Assembly (NCBI GenBank): GCA_014843695.1
Contig: CM026403.1
Coordinates: forward strand, 72,742,152 to 72,806,151
DNA: 64,000 bases
Reading direction: 5' to 3'
Origin: Archivesica marissinica
Taxonomy: Eukaryota > Mollusca > Bivalvia > Venerida > Vesicomyidae
Below are positions 11,673-23,399 of the stretch, piece by piece. Under the pieces are notes generated by a model. That model was not told the DNA's origin. It worked only from the letters and a program-made list of their open reading frames with translations, and searched no databases. The number at the start of each line of letters is the position of its first letter. Position 1 is the stretch's first letter. The position numbers and the translations under genes are program-made.

Positions 11673-13061
11673 ACTTATTATGAATGATATAAAACATGTA
11701 AACATAGTATTGGGTGTGCTCCCATTGGAAGTGGCCCAAACCATTTGCATTTTCATACTATGGATTGTATCGTTCTGTGCATAACATTAACTATTGATTT
11801 ACAATACAATATAACTAAACTATTGATTTACAATACAATATAACTAATCTAACAGGAAGTGTGACAGTTGGCTGCAGTCCCCCAACAATCTGGTATTGCT
11901 TTATTATGGGGATATTCACACCTGCAATTTAGTTAGCCACACCAGTCAGAATTACTTGGTTAACAACATATTATAGAGTTGTACACATTTTCTGGAAACT
12001 TTAAGAAAACATATATGAATATGAGAGTTAGTACTGTGCTATTTTATTGTATTTATTTTGAGCTGCATGGTTTCAATTCCAATTAAGTTGGGTGTATGTG
12101 TTTTTCATACATTATTTCAATATAATTTATCAATATTCTATAATAGAATATGGACCCGCAGGTCATGTTTTCTTATAGAATAACGACCCGAGGGTCCATA
12201 TTCTATGTGATACCGGGGTAACAAATGAGTCAGATGAGTGATACTTTCTTGTTCACCTTCTTGGTTCTTTGTCACCAACTTGGCATGAAGCAGTATGATG
12301 TCTGGTTGTGCATATTTTAACCCCGTTCTGTGTGGGTGATTGTTTGTGTCTATTTGAACATATTTATAACACAAAGCTTGTTTTGTTCACTCTTCATCTT
12401 CAAAACCTGTTGTTGGATTTTCACCGAACTTGGCTGGAAGCATCGGTATGATGCTACATGCAAATTATATGCATCTTTTAGCATTGTTTTATAATAATAA
12501 AAATTGAATAATATAACAAAAAATGCCTGAAGTTTGCAAAACAAGTGTTAGCATAGTCTTCTGTGAAGCATTTATAAAACTGTAAAATGTTTCAGAGGTG
12601 AAGATTATAATAATACGTCCTAAATAGTGGAAATACATAGTTGTTCCACATAGTTGTTCCACATATTTATTCAACATATTTATTACCCAAAACAAATTAC
12701 AGAATTGTTTGGTGTCAAATGCACTTAAGATCAAATAATTAACATAATTGACTTTATTTATGGAATTTGAAAAAAGTACCCGTGTCGTATAGAATATTGT
12801 GGCAGGTTAATAGTTTATATGACACCGGTCGGTACCCATTGAGTTGAAAAGTTCATTTAATTCAAATGAAGAGTAAACAATTTTTAACAGTTTTCTTCCA
12901 AATCTTTTAACCCTTATTGATTTTCATAATTCAATCTGTGTTATGTCACAATAAAAATTATCAGCTTTATTTTATAACTAAATTTGACACATTGTGTCAA
13001 GCCTTGTCCTACTTTTTTTTAATCTATGAATGTATGATTGCAACTTTGTCATTTATTGCAG
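11673..13061. other. Non-coding stretch before the zinc-finger exon
   Basis: AT-rich. It holds a two-copy 33-bp tandem repeat near 11785-11850 (ACTATTGATTTACAATACAA) and a short inverted pair, AGAATATGGACCC near 12147 with GGGTCCATATTCT near 12192. The last part, up to TTTATTGCAG at 13061, looks like intron sequence with a splice acceptor. No gene is recognised. Confidence 0.5.
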
Positions 13062-16000
13062 AATCCTCCTGCAGTGACTATGTACCAATAAAACCTGTGA
13101 AAAAGACCATTACTGGTGTAACAAATTACAGCTGTCACCTCTGTGAATATTCTGGACCTGGAATGTTCCATTTCCGTCTACACTTGATAGCTCATAAAGA
13201 AATGACCCAGCTAACAACGGAATTGGATGACAAATCAAAATTGTCGTGTGGATTTTGTTGTTACATAGGGAAAAGTACGTTCGATTTGAGCATTCATGTT
13301 GCTTCACATATGGCACAAATGCGTTACAAATGTCCATATTGTGATTTTAAACAGTTTAAATCTGGTAAAGTGCAAGTACATTTGAAGAACATTCATTCAG
13401 ATAGAGAAGAGATAGTCATTGATAGAGAACTGAAACAAACAAATGTTGGCAACATAAAACTTGTGAATTTATGTCCAGAATTGGAAGTGGAAAGAATTAC
13501 AAGAATTTATTCAAGAAAGAGAAAATACAAACGAATTATGATAGAAAGTGATGAAAGTTCTGATGACTTTTCTGCAGATAATGAGGATGCCTATTTGAAA
13601 TTTTACTCAGAGATGGAGATGTCTGAATCGGACAATAAAAATATTGGGGTGCACACTGAAAGACTTAATGTTACATCTGACACAAGTGGTCCATTAGATA
13701 ATAGCATTTCAGAAAAAAGTATTAACAACTTGCGTGAGATTGAGGAGACACTCTCCTCTGATAATACAACAATCTCCTCTGATAATATAAAGCGATCGAG
13801 TAACGTTCCTACAGAAATATCGGTGAGTGAGACTGAAACCAAAAATGTAGAGAAAAGAAATCAGACAGCAGAAATTGTTGCCACCGACTTCGGATCAAAG
13901 AATGAAAGCAATGCTTCTCAGTCTGACCAAATTGCTACCATTGAAAATGAGACCCAGATATTCAGTATTGAAACGCAACCTTTTTCACCAAGTGATGTTA
14001 ATGGTATTTTTCAAAATGATAGTGTGCAGCTTGAAGAAGAAATGGTAGAAGAAAGTACTAGTTGTAATGAGGACGTAGAAAGCAAAAATAGTGCAAATCT
14101 TGAGAATGTGAAATTTAATATGGATGTATATAAGAATATAGAAGAAAGAGAGGTCAAAACTTGTCATCTTACTTTTGAGATACAGAGCGATATTGAAACG
14201 GACAAAAATGTAAAACAGTCTGAAAATGAAACAAATATTACCCGTGATAAAGATTTGGAGGTACACAGCGATGTTGAAACAGCTCAATGCATAAGACATT
14301 GTGAAAATGAATCTGATGACAATTTGAACCATACTGAAAGTAAAGAAATCAAACAAACTGCTGGAAACAATTTAGAAGAAGCTCAAATTCATACTGAAGA
14401 CGATATTGAAGAACACTTTAAGTCTAAGAAAAATAAAGAGTTGGCTGAAAGTCATGGTGTAAATGTTGAAAGAAATGAACGAGAAATGGCTACAAAAAAC
14501 GAAGAATATACTAATATAATTCGGGACATAACTGTGAAATGTCCAGTAGATGGAAGTTCTCTGGATTCAAATGATAAAAGTGAGTTTTTATCAGATGCAT
14601 CAAATGAAACAAATCAAATACATGATGGGGATTCTGAGATTCTGGAGAAGAGCTATTGTACATATATCAATGAAAGATGTAATTCTTCGGATATGCATGC
14701 AGACACAGAACTGAATCTAAATGTCAGTCAAGACAGTATGAATACATTTGGAGAAGGGCCTGAAAATGCATGCACTAGTACTAATATCAATTTGGATGTA
14801 ATAGATAGATTGGAAATGACACATAATGAAGAAAATAAATCACCAAGAAATGTATTTGAATCAATATCAGATGTAAAACTTAGTAAAGAAGACCAAAACT
14901 TCCAAGATGAAGGCTCTATGACTGAGACAAACGAGTCCTCAGAAAAAGAAATTGATAAGAAAGGAACGTATGAAGCAGGCACAGAAGATATGAATGTCTT
15001 TGAAAAATTCTCCTCTGGAATTGAGCGAATAGACACTAATGATGTGACTGAAGCAGAAAACAAAGACGGTAACGCCTTTGAGAAAGAAGTTCAAGAAAAT
15101 AATTTTGAAAAATTTCAATGCGAAAGTACAAAAGAAAAAGGAGAAAGTAATGATGTTGCTAATATACTGGAAAGAGACAACGTTGGTTTACAAACTGAAG
15201 ATTCAGAAAAGAATATATTTGAAACATTTGCAAGAGTTGAATCCGAACAATTGGACAAAAATCTGGGAAATGAGTATCAAGAAAAAGAGAAATATGTGTC
15301 TGATGGTAGTAATGCACTTACAATGCTTTCATTTCCTGATTCAGAAGAACCTCTTGCAGATGGTTTGACCCAGGTTGAGATCAAAACCTGCATATCGGAT
15401 CAGAAAGACAGTAATATATTTAATAAATTTGCTAATGATCATTCAATAACAACATCTAATATAACAATCAAACATGAAGAAGATAAAAATGACAGCAACA
15501 TATTTTCTAAATTTAGTATTGGAAATCCGGTCAATAAAGAGAAAGTTGAGGAATATAGTGATGTAAGTGAAAATGAAGATTGTGATCAAAATCTATTTGA
15601 AATTTTTTCAGTGGAAACAGCAAAGTCTGCATCACATAAAAATGAAAACGCAAACACTTGTCAATGTGAGGAAAATGTGGATGAACCTACTATTAGTAGT
15701 GTTCTTACGGCAGGAGGTCAAACACTTTCAGGAAGTAAAACAAGTGACGTTGAACATCTTATCAATAAAGAGGTAGTTGAGGAATACACTGATGAAAATG
15801 ACGATGGCAATAAAAATCTATTTGAAAATTTTTCTTTTGAGACAGCGAGTTCTTCTGGAATTCATAAAAATGAAAATACAAATAATGGCCAATGCAAATA
15901 TATGGATGAGCTTCCTAACAATATTGTTCTCAAGTCTGGTGATAAAACATTTCCAGGAAATGAAAACAAGGATGTTGAAGACATGGAGGTTGATGAATTA

Positions 16001-16090
16001 ATTCACTCAATTGAGCAAACAGTTAATGACACAATGCCTGAGCATACGTCTGATAGCCACAATGATGACCTGGATCAGGCAACAGATTAA
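13062..16090 (+). CDS. C2H2 zinc-finger protein, terminal exon (partial)
   Basis: Long open frame with a CAG acceptor just before 13062 (pyrimidine-rich CTTTGTCATTTATTGCAG). It is read as the last exon of a gene whose upstream exons are not identified. The frame stays open back to an ATG at 12917, but that part looks intronic. Three C2H2 fingers lie at 13133-13195 (C-x2-C-x12-H-x3-H), 13247-13309 (same spacing) and 13331-13396 (C-x2-C-x12-H-x4-H). Each has an aromatic residue soon after the second cysteine, as in DNA-binding fingers of many animal transcription factors. A basic patch (SRKRKYKRI) follows, then about 850 residues of acidic, Asn/Ser/Glu-rich, probably disordered sequence. In its last third the motif N-hydrophobic-F-x-x-F recurs at least six times. 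The fingers suggest nucleic-acid binding; target and gene identity are not recognised. Confidence 0.75.
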
Positions 16091-16232
16091 TGTGTAACAG
16101 GTAGAAGTTTTAGGAGTTTGCACATATTTAGAATTAAAAGTTAGAATAAGGCTGTGGTGTATAAATTATACTAAAACTGTTCACCCAGTCCCCGATTGCT
16201 GACTAGTTATTGTGTGTTACGTCTAGGTCCTT

Positions 16233-16400
16233 ATTGGAGGCTGAGTGGTTAGAGTCGTAGATTTCAAATTATTTGATCCCACTCACTGCTGTAGGTTCGA
16301 ATCCCATTGGGTGTGTCAAATTCTTTCATGTGAAGAAGCTATCCAGCGGATTGGTGGGTCTATCCATGTGGTTCTAATCGGGTGCCCGTCTGTGACTGAA
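16233..16400 (+). mobile_element. tRNA-derived SINE fragment
   Basis: Has an A-box-like segment (GGCTGAGTGGTTAGAG) and a B-box (GGTTCGAATCC) at tRNA-like spacing. A body then follows (AAGAAGCTATCCAGC, GGTGCCCG) resembling tails of molluscan SINEs. It cannot fold as a normal tRNA. Confidence 0.65.
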
Positions 16401-16591
16401 ATACTAAAATATTGTTACTAGTGTTACATCGATGATCATGTCTAATATTATTATTTACTTAATTTGTAGGACTATTCAATCATTAAAATGAATGGTGTAG
16501 CAACATTTGGTTTAATGTACACATTTTAACTAGTTCATCTACTTTACTTGTATTTCATAAATTTTATTATATGAAAATGCATATAAAAGGA

Positions 16592-17280
16592 TTAGTGATA
16601 CAGTGATTCAATTTAGTTTAGTATATAATTGTAGTGTGTAGAGAATCTATGGAATACTGTGTTTATTGTATTATTAAATGGAAAATGTGCTATATTTCTT
16701 GAACAAGTTGAAATTGTGTTGTAGTTATTCATGCATTCATTCCTGTATAGGACTGCACCAGGGATCATTCTAGTGGGCGAATTTGTCGCCCTAGGGACCC
16801 TGACTTCGCCCTTAAAAAAATTAGTTTTTACGATTTTCAAACAAAATGTTGTCTAGTAAGATACACTGGCCCATTATAAAGTACTCCTATTCAAATGTTG
16901 TATTTAATGGTTGTACTGTGCATTTTAACCCTATTTTGCAGAAGTATATTAAAGAACACCATTTAAGGAAGCAATCTCACTTATCCCAAAAATTCTGACT
17001 TAGAATGAACCCTGCTGCACTCTTGAAACTGAGGAAAGATGTTGACGTCTTTTAATCTTAATTCATTTAATTTTTCAGCAGTACTTTTAGAGTATCTGAT
17101 AGGAATGCACTATCACTATATTAGTGATACAGTGATTCAATGTAGTTTAATATAGAATTGTAGTGTGTAGAGAATCTATGGAACACTGTGTTTATTGTAT
17201 TATTAAATGTTGTGCTATATTTCTTGAACAAGTTGAAATTTTTTGCAGTTATTCATGCATTCATTCCTGTATAGGACTGC
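16592..17280 (+). repeat. 160-bp direct duplication flanking a MITE
   Basis: Copies at 16592-16757 and 17121-17280 share TTAGTGATACAGTGATTCAA, TGTGTAGAGAATCTATGGAA and CATTCATTCCTGTATAGGAC, with about ten differences. The MITE at 16759-17014 sits immediately after the first copy. Confidence 0.8.
16759..17014. mobile_element. 256-bp hAT-type MITE
   Basis: Ends CAGGGATCATTCTAG and TTAGAATGAACCCTG. It is flanked on both sides by CTGCAC (16753-16758 and 17015-17020). The interior (GATACACTGGCCCATTATAA, TTCAAATGTTGTATTTAATG) matches the copy at 48322-48539 and the inverted copy near 48637-48900, so this is a dispersed family. Confidence 0.75.
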
Positions 17281-17299
17281 TGAAATTGTGTTGTAGTTA

Positions 17300-17654
17300 A
17301 AGATACTCTCAAGGTTACTTAGTCCAGTCAGAGTTACAAGATACTCTCACGGTTACTTAGTCCAGTCAGAGTTACAAAATACTCTCAAGGTTACTTAGTC
17401 CAGTCAGAGTTACAAGATACTCTCAAGGTTACTTAGTCCAGTCAGAGTTACAAGATACACTCAAGGTTACTTAGTCCAGTCAGAGTTACAAGATACTCTC
17501 AATGTTACTTAGTCCAGTCAGAGTTACAAGATACACTCAAGGTTACTTAGTCCAGTCAGAGTTACAAGATACTCTCAAGGTTACTTAGTCCAGTCAGAGT
17601 TACAAGATACTCTCAAGGTTACTTAGTCCAGTCAGAGTTACAAGATACACTCAA
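17300..17654. repeat. 38-bp minisatellite (about 9 units)
   Basis: Units of AGATACTCTCAAGGTTACTT plus AGTCCAGTCAGAGTTACA, nearly identical. Confidence 0.95.
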
Positions 17655-19640
17655 CACAACAACATTAATGTAAACTATGTACAAATCGTAAGTATATGTG
17701 TTTGTTTGATATATTTGTAGATCTACTATTTGTAAGGTATTCCCAATTATAATATACTTATTTTATAGTTTCGGAAATAAGTGTATGTTATCTATTTAGT
17801 GTCATGTTGTTTTTTGTTGCAAATTGCCATCAACATTTTTATTTCTCTTTCTTTGTAAAAGAATGATTGGGGGAACAATATACACACATTGCCCAAACAC
17901 AAGGTCACACATCAAAGGTCAAAACTTATTTCATAGTTCCCACAGCCTGTGTAAATAGTCAAAAACACTAATAAGATCTTATCTTGGCAGCCATTTTGAC
18001 TGGCAAGTTTTATTAACTGCAATTTCATGATTTTACTAGTAATTCTTTAATTGCAATAACTTTATTAATTTTGCTTTCAAAATTTGGTATGATTTTAAAG
18101 GTATTGAAATGTACTTTTTAAATATTCATTTATTTTTTGACAATGATGTATGGATTATTATTATAAATTATAAGAACTTAACTTGCACCTATTTTTGAAA
18201 GTCTATTTTCACAGTTGAAATATTAATATACAGGTAAATTATTATTTATTTGTTATTGATACGAAATTTGTGAAATGATACACAAAATATATGTCCATTG
18301 AGAGCTTTCCAACAATGTATGTGAACCATGGTCATGGGATGAAAAATAAATATTTTATGAAGAAAACAAAATTACGCTACTTTATATTATATATAATATC
18401 TGATCAACTTTGCCAATCAAAATGGCAGCCACAGTAGGAATGATGACGTCACACAGGAACTATGATGTGTTTACAATTGGAGTTTGTCCTCTGTTCATGA
18501 TGGAGTTTGCAACTAAAAACAAGTTTTCATCAAATGTTATATGACTCATATGGCCGGCTGTACACGAAAAGGGGAATTCGGATGTAATTAACAAACTTGA
18601 AGTTGATATATCGAGTCTATACCACAATGTCTTATGTTACCAATTTAGAAAGTTATTTTTTACTAAATTTAAGAAATGATCATAATATATATAAGATAAT
18701 AAATTCCTATTGTTCGCATCATTCACATTTATAGTCCACAACTTTAGTTTATATCATGATTTGATCAGATATCATCTTTTCCTAACAAATTGATGGGGTT
18801 TGAAACATTGTTCCTATGGCAACAGTTTCGGAATTTACACTATTTGAAATCGAAATATTATCGCATAGCTTTAACTGATAATCACTTGAAATTGCACAGT
18901 AATGTAGAGAGGTGGGGAAATGTGTATTTTCCATTTTTGTGACAAATGTCTGAGTGCCCATTTTCGCATGGCTCCGGATTATACGTTTCGCCAGTAATAA
19001 CTTATACGGCTGTTTTGTTTTGTACATTAGAATAATCTTATTTTATAATCATTGTTCAACTGCCGTACATGTATAGTCTTTGCTGGCATTGTAGCTGTTT
19101 ACGCATATATTATTTTGTTTATGCCTTTGCTGGCATTGTAGCTGTTTATGCACATATTATTTTGTTTATTCCATGCACCCATTTATGAAGTATTCATTAT
19201 TTCTGCTGACTGTCTTATTCCTATGATTTTTACTGGCGTTTATTAGCGAAAGGAAAAACCAATTTACTAGCTTGTATATACCAAGAGAGATTACCGTATG
19301 CATGATTGATTGTACATGTGAACCACTTCTAAAAGCCCAAGGGTACACTCATTCCAAAAGTGAATGTAGTAAGTCACATTTATCGAGAGTGGGTAATATT
19401 GCAGTTTGGTGAAAACGTAGCTTTCTTTAAAATGAAGTTTCGCTCCCCCATTCAATTGGGAAATCCCAATGTTGTTGAAGGCACATTTGTGCATCACTTT
19501 CATGAATAGATGATCAGGTATGATGCATAAAAATGTGTTGTATGCATTGTTACCACAATTGTTATCTTAGTGCTTTGTTATTTTTGTCAATATGCTGTAT
19601 AGTGTGTAGTAAGTTTGATATTATAGACAGCATATGCGGT
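17655..19640. other. Non-coding; possible foldback element and a short duplication
   Basis: AT-rich without a gene. Inverted arms near 17931-18007 and 18411-18465 share CATAGTTCC and GGCAGCCATTTTGA with TGGCAA, suggesting a 535-bp MITE-like element of low certainty. Near 19078-19170 a 47-bp segment (TTTGCTGGCATTGTAGCTGT) is present twice in tandem. Confidence 0.45.
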
Positions 19641-19810
19641 TTCTGACTCATAACCGATGGATTGCAGGTTGAAACCTCGCTAGAACCATACCCTGTTATC
19701 CTCATTATGATGATCGATTCAATCAGAAATGATGTATTGGTAGTGATTAATCTAAAGTTGGTAGAACTTGTTTCACAGTTGAGGTAAAATAAAGTTGTAT
19801 ACATGATTAC
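19640..19810 (+). mobile_element. Degenerate SINE-A copy
   Basis: B-box-like ATTGCAGGTTGAAACCT followed by a tail (AGAACTTGTTTCACAGTTGA, AAATAAAGTTGTATA) that parallels the SINE-A tail at 24553-24787. Heavily diverged. Confidence 0.4.
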
Positions 19811-20394
19811 TAACTAAACTAGTAGTGGCTGATTTTGCTTGAATATGTATAAGCCTTGTCTACACCTACCAAATTTTAGTTTAAAATGTTTAAGCTAGAA
19901 AGAAATAACACATATTTCAGTATAGGATATTGCACTTCTAGATTGCAAATAATGATTGGTACATACCGTAGATAAACATTAACGAGGGTTTACATACGAA
20001 TTTAGTGTAGGTAGAAATTGTACCAAAGTACCATGTCCAGTTTGGACATTAAGCGACGACATGGAAATAATGACCAAACACAGCATCTCAATTTCAAAAC
20101 CTACATTTTTAATGCGCCAATTATATAAACGGTTCCCCAGGATCGTAATATGCAATATTCCACAGCCCTGCAGCTCTAGCAGTTATGAAATATATCTCCC
20201 AAATTCTTTTTAAATTCCCAATCTAATCCAATTCTGCTATCTGAGAGGCAACTGACTCTTATATAGTATCTCAGCTCTCTGGCAGGTAACCTGCAGGTAC
20301 ATAAGTGTAATCGTAGATGGCATGAACTACCTATAGATTACAAGTATCCATCCAACAGCTTCCAACTGTTATGTCAGGGCGTGATATAACCTCC

Positions 20395-20690
20395 ACAGGT
20401 ATTGATTCAGTGGTTAACATCGTAACTTGTAATTGAGGGGTCACAGGTTCGATCACCCACTATACCATCCTAAAATGACATGTATCATAGTTTTTCAGAT
20501 GGTACTTTAAACAGTGTCCAAACTTTACACAGAGGAGACTCTGGAATGGGCCTCTGTCTGTATCATTGCACAATATCCAAAATCTAAAATGGCTAATCTC
20601 TTCAGGAGGCAATGCTCATAACGACGATAAAATAGATAGTAAAGAAACACGGTGTCGGACGCCCACGTTTGATAGCAATAACAATTTATG
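20395..20690 (+). mobile_element. SINE-B copy, diverged
   Basis: tRNA-like head (ATTCAGTGGTTAACATCGTA, then CACAGGTTCGATCACCC). The body shares CAGAGGAGACT, TGTATCATTGCAC, AAAATCTAAAATG and CTTCAGGAGGC with the better copy at 22644-22925. Confidence 0.65.
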
Positions 20691-20879
20691 CCATATTGTT
20701 GCAACAAGTTTCAATCCAGAGTAAATGTATGGTAAAAACCTTTAATGCTACGCCCTACTAACCATATTCTACCTTTGTACAGGGCCTACTTGGGGCATTG
20801 TCGCACAAAGTCGTTCGGTTGTGGTCGAGAAAACCACCCTCATTTCCTGGGTATAAACTAGTATTCAATTCTCCAACCC

Positions 20880-21000
20880 CTGCAAGCGACTGATAATTTC
20901 TTGCATATCATTTTTATCGCTTGTCCCTGGTAGCGAACCTGCGGCCCTGATGATAGAAGTGAAAGGCAAGTTCTAACAACAGAGTGCTACACTACTCATA
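20880..21000 (-). mobile_element. Possible tRNA-like SINE head, minus strand
   Basis: The reverse complement has CGCAGGTTCGCTACC as a possible B-box and a weak A-box upstream. Only a low-certainty call. Confidence 0.3.
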
Positions 21001-21554
21001 TTAGCTAAGCACATCCATGGAATTCCTAATGTTGAGATTAACTAGTCGTTATTGTTGTTAATTTTGACGGGGAGATAATCTATGTGTATAATGCACCAGT
21101 GTTAATTAACTAGGATGCAACGCTTCTTTCAATGTTCATTTTTATGCCCCCAAAGGGCATTTTTATGACCGTCCATCCGTTCGAGTCAATATTTACAGTC
21201 TGTAACTGCTACGATTCGGGGGCATTCATCACCTACTGTGATATTAATTAGTATTATCTCATGTCAAAGCAATATATATGCCGATATAGACCAAATATGA
21301 GTTGCAATGTTTCTTCCTACATGCAATATGAACTGTGAGAATTGAATTTTAGATTGTTAGATATGACCAATGTATTCATGTTTTGTAATAAAGGCCTGTA
21401 TTAAAATATAATAGAAAAGTCAACAATATGATTGTTTTGAATATCCCCTGATCCTGGCTCAATGAGAGTTATGTGCGGTTTTTGGAAATGGAGAACTTGC
21501 ACCTGTTCGCATTTAAGCTCTAGAATGTTCCCATTAAAACTCCAGACATGTTAT

Positions 21555-21775
21555 TTCCTGTAATATACAAACATGCAAAGGTGTAATGGAGTCCGCCTCG
21601 TAACTGAGGTGTCGTTAAGTGCAAGACCAGCCAGAACCATGCTGGGGTATCATTGGGCAAGACACATTTGACACAAATCCCTTCCTGATGGTGATGGATT
21701 CCACCAGAAAGGGAATAATCTAATGTCAAATATTGTTTCGCAACTGGCCATAATTATATGGTTGATTGGTTATTA
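21555..21775 (+). mobile_element. Degenerate SINE-A copy
   Basis: Shares the body layout of SINE-A: GGGCAAGACACATTTGA, GATGGATTCCACCAGAAA, then ATTGTTTCGCAACTGG. The head is poorly preserved. Confidence 0.5.
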
Positions 21776-22389
21776 AATGAGTCCGCAATTGCTGGAATAG
21801 TCGTGAATTTGTAGTCTCAGCTGATGTAATCCAGAGTTGTGTGAAACAACTTGTCCGACTTTCTACCATGTCTACGACTACACACCTTGTTAGTCGGCGA
21901 TTATATGTCTTGTATCAATAATGTGTCGGACTTCCCAGGATACCAACCATAATGTAGTATGGTGAACTATTTATGTCCATTTAGGCGTTTGATTCTTTCA
22001 GCCTATGCTTTAAAACAAATGTAGTCTGAATTTAGCAAGCCTAAAATGGCGATTCATTTATTACAATGTTGTATTATGCTGTGATTGGGTATTGCATGTC
22101 ATATGTTAAGTTTATTATTAAGGAATGTTGTTATTGATATTTCAATCACAAGGATTTGGTGAGTTTGGGTGTACCCGTATATAAATTTAAGTACATGAAT
22201 TCTACTTTGTGTGATGTCAGATTTCGTATCGATCAGCAAAATCTCGGACAATTTTAAACATCTGTCCAAATACAACGCCTATATATTGTCCTTTAAACAA
22301 AACACAACTTCAAACTACATACATGTATACTTTCCAAACAGTTGCACCAAACATCATGCCAGATTTCACTGGAAGACACGGGTTTGTTT

Positions 22390-22500
22390 GCCATGAAATA
22401 TTATTTTCGGCGGGGAGTGATTCCATCAATAATAGAGCGATTAATATAATATATACCCGTAATGTTTTGCAATCAAGCTAAAATAAATTTATATAAAAAA
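22390..22500 (+). mobile_element. SINE-A tail fragment
   Basis: Contains GATTCCATCAATAATAGAGC, GATTAATATAA and TGCAATCAAGCTAAAATAAA, the 3' part of SINE-A (compare 24700-24780). The 5' part is absent. Confidence 0.6.
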
Positions 22501-22643
22501 ACTTGACCAGCTACCAAATTAATGACCTCATGACTTAAAATAAAAATGCCAAGCCCAGATGTACAGTCATTGGCATCACAGTATGTATTGCTACATGCAG
22601 AACTGTGACACTATGTGTTCCCAATGCTCTGTTTACATGTTTG

Positions 22644-22925
22644 CAGACGGATCTATAGCCCAGTGGTAACACACTGGACTGGTAATCCAGGGATCGCAGG
22701 TTCGATCCCCCGTCTGACCCTAATAAAATTAACAGTCTTTCAGATGGGACGTTAAACCGAGGTCTCGTGTCGGTGCTTAACACTGTGCACGTAAAAGAAC
22801 CAGAGGAGACTGGAATGGGTCTCTCTCTGTATCATTGCACTATCCTCCAAAATCTAAAATGACTAATGTCTTCAGGAGGCGTCGCTCATATGGGCAACCG
22901 GTAGCGACAATAAATAAACGTAAAA
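22644..22925 (+). mobile_element. SINE-B with a tRNA-Thr-like head
   Basis: The head has CTGGACTGGTAATCCAG, which folds as an anticodon arm with anticodon GGT, plus A-box (TAGCCCAGTGGTAAC) and B-box (GGTTCGATCCC) sequences. The T-stem does not pair, and a 200-bp body follows (CAGATGGGACGTTAAACC, CTTCAGGAGGC, AATAAATAAACGTAAAAC). It is therefore a SINE, not a tRNA gene. The head would supply an internal Pol III promoter. Confidence 0.75.
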
Positions 22926-23399
22926 CACACACACCACTGCATTCCTTGTGCTATTCAACTTTCCACTGGTCCAGACCTAATATTCGCTGTCCAAAACAAA
23001 ATATGATCGAATGCATGTGAACTGAAATGTCACCTGACCCTGTTAATACACAGTCATACTTTGAAATTGCTAATCTATTTCTAATGCAATATATGGTACC
23101 ACCAATCTTGTTTTGTCATTTTGTAGTTATGAAATGAACGATTTGGAAATATCTTCTGTAGTTTGAAAGAGCTGTAAATGTGACAGCCTGAATTGTGATA
23201 TCTTCACTTTTCGAAGCTACGAGTTACATTTATCAAATACTCTTGAAATATTTACTCACCTGTACCATCGACTCTATTTGATCGGGGGTGTTTAACCCAC
23301 TGCATACCAGAAGTCCTAGATCGTTTACTCCTAGTAGAAATTAAACACGTTCTAGTTCATCACGTATATCTAGTAAATCGTCTGTAGATGAAAACCCGT

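Noticed and set aside
12917..13061. N-terminal extension MIFIIQSVLCHN of the zinc-finger protein
   Set aside because: AT-rich hydrophobic reading ending in a good splice acceptor (TTTATTGCAG); more likely intron.
22644..22720. Functional tRNA-Thr gene
   Set aside because: The anticodon arm folds but the T-stem does not, and a SINE body and tail follow directly.
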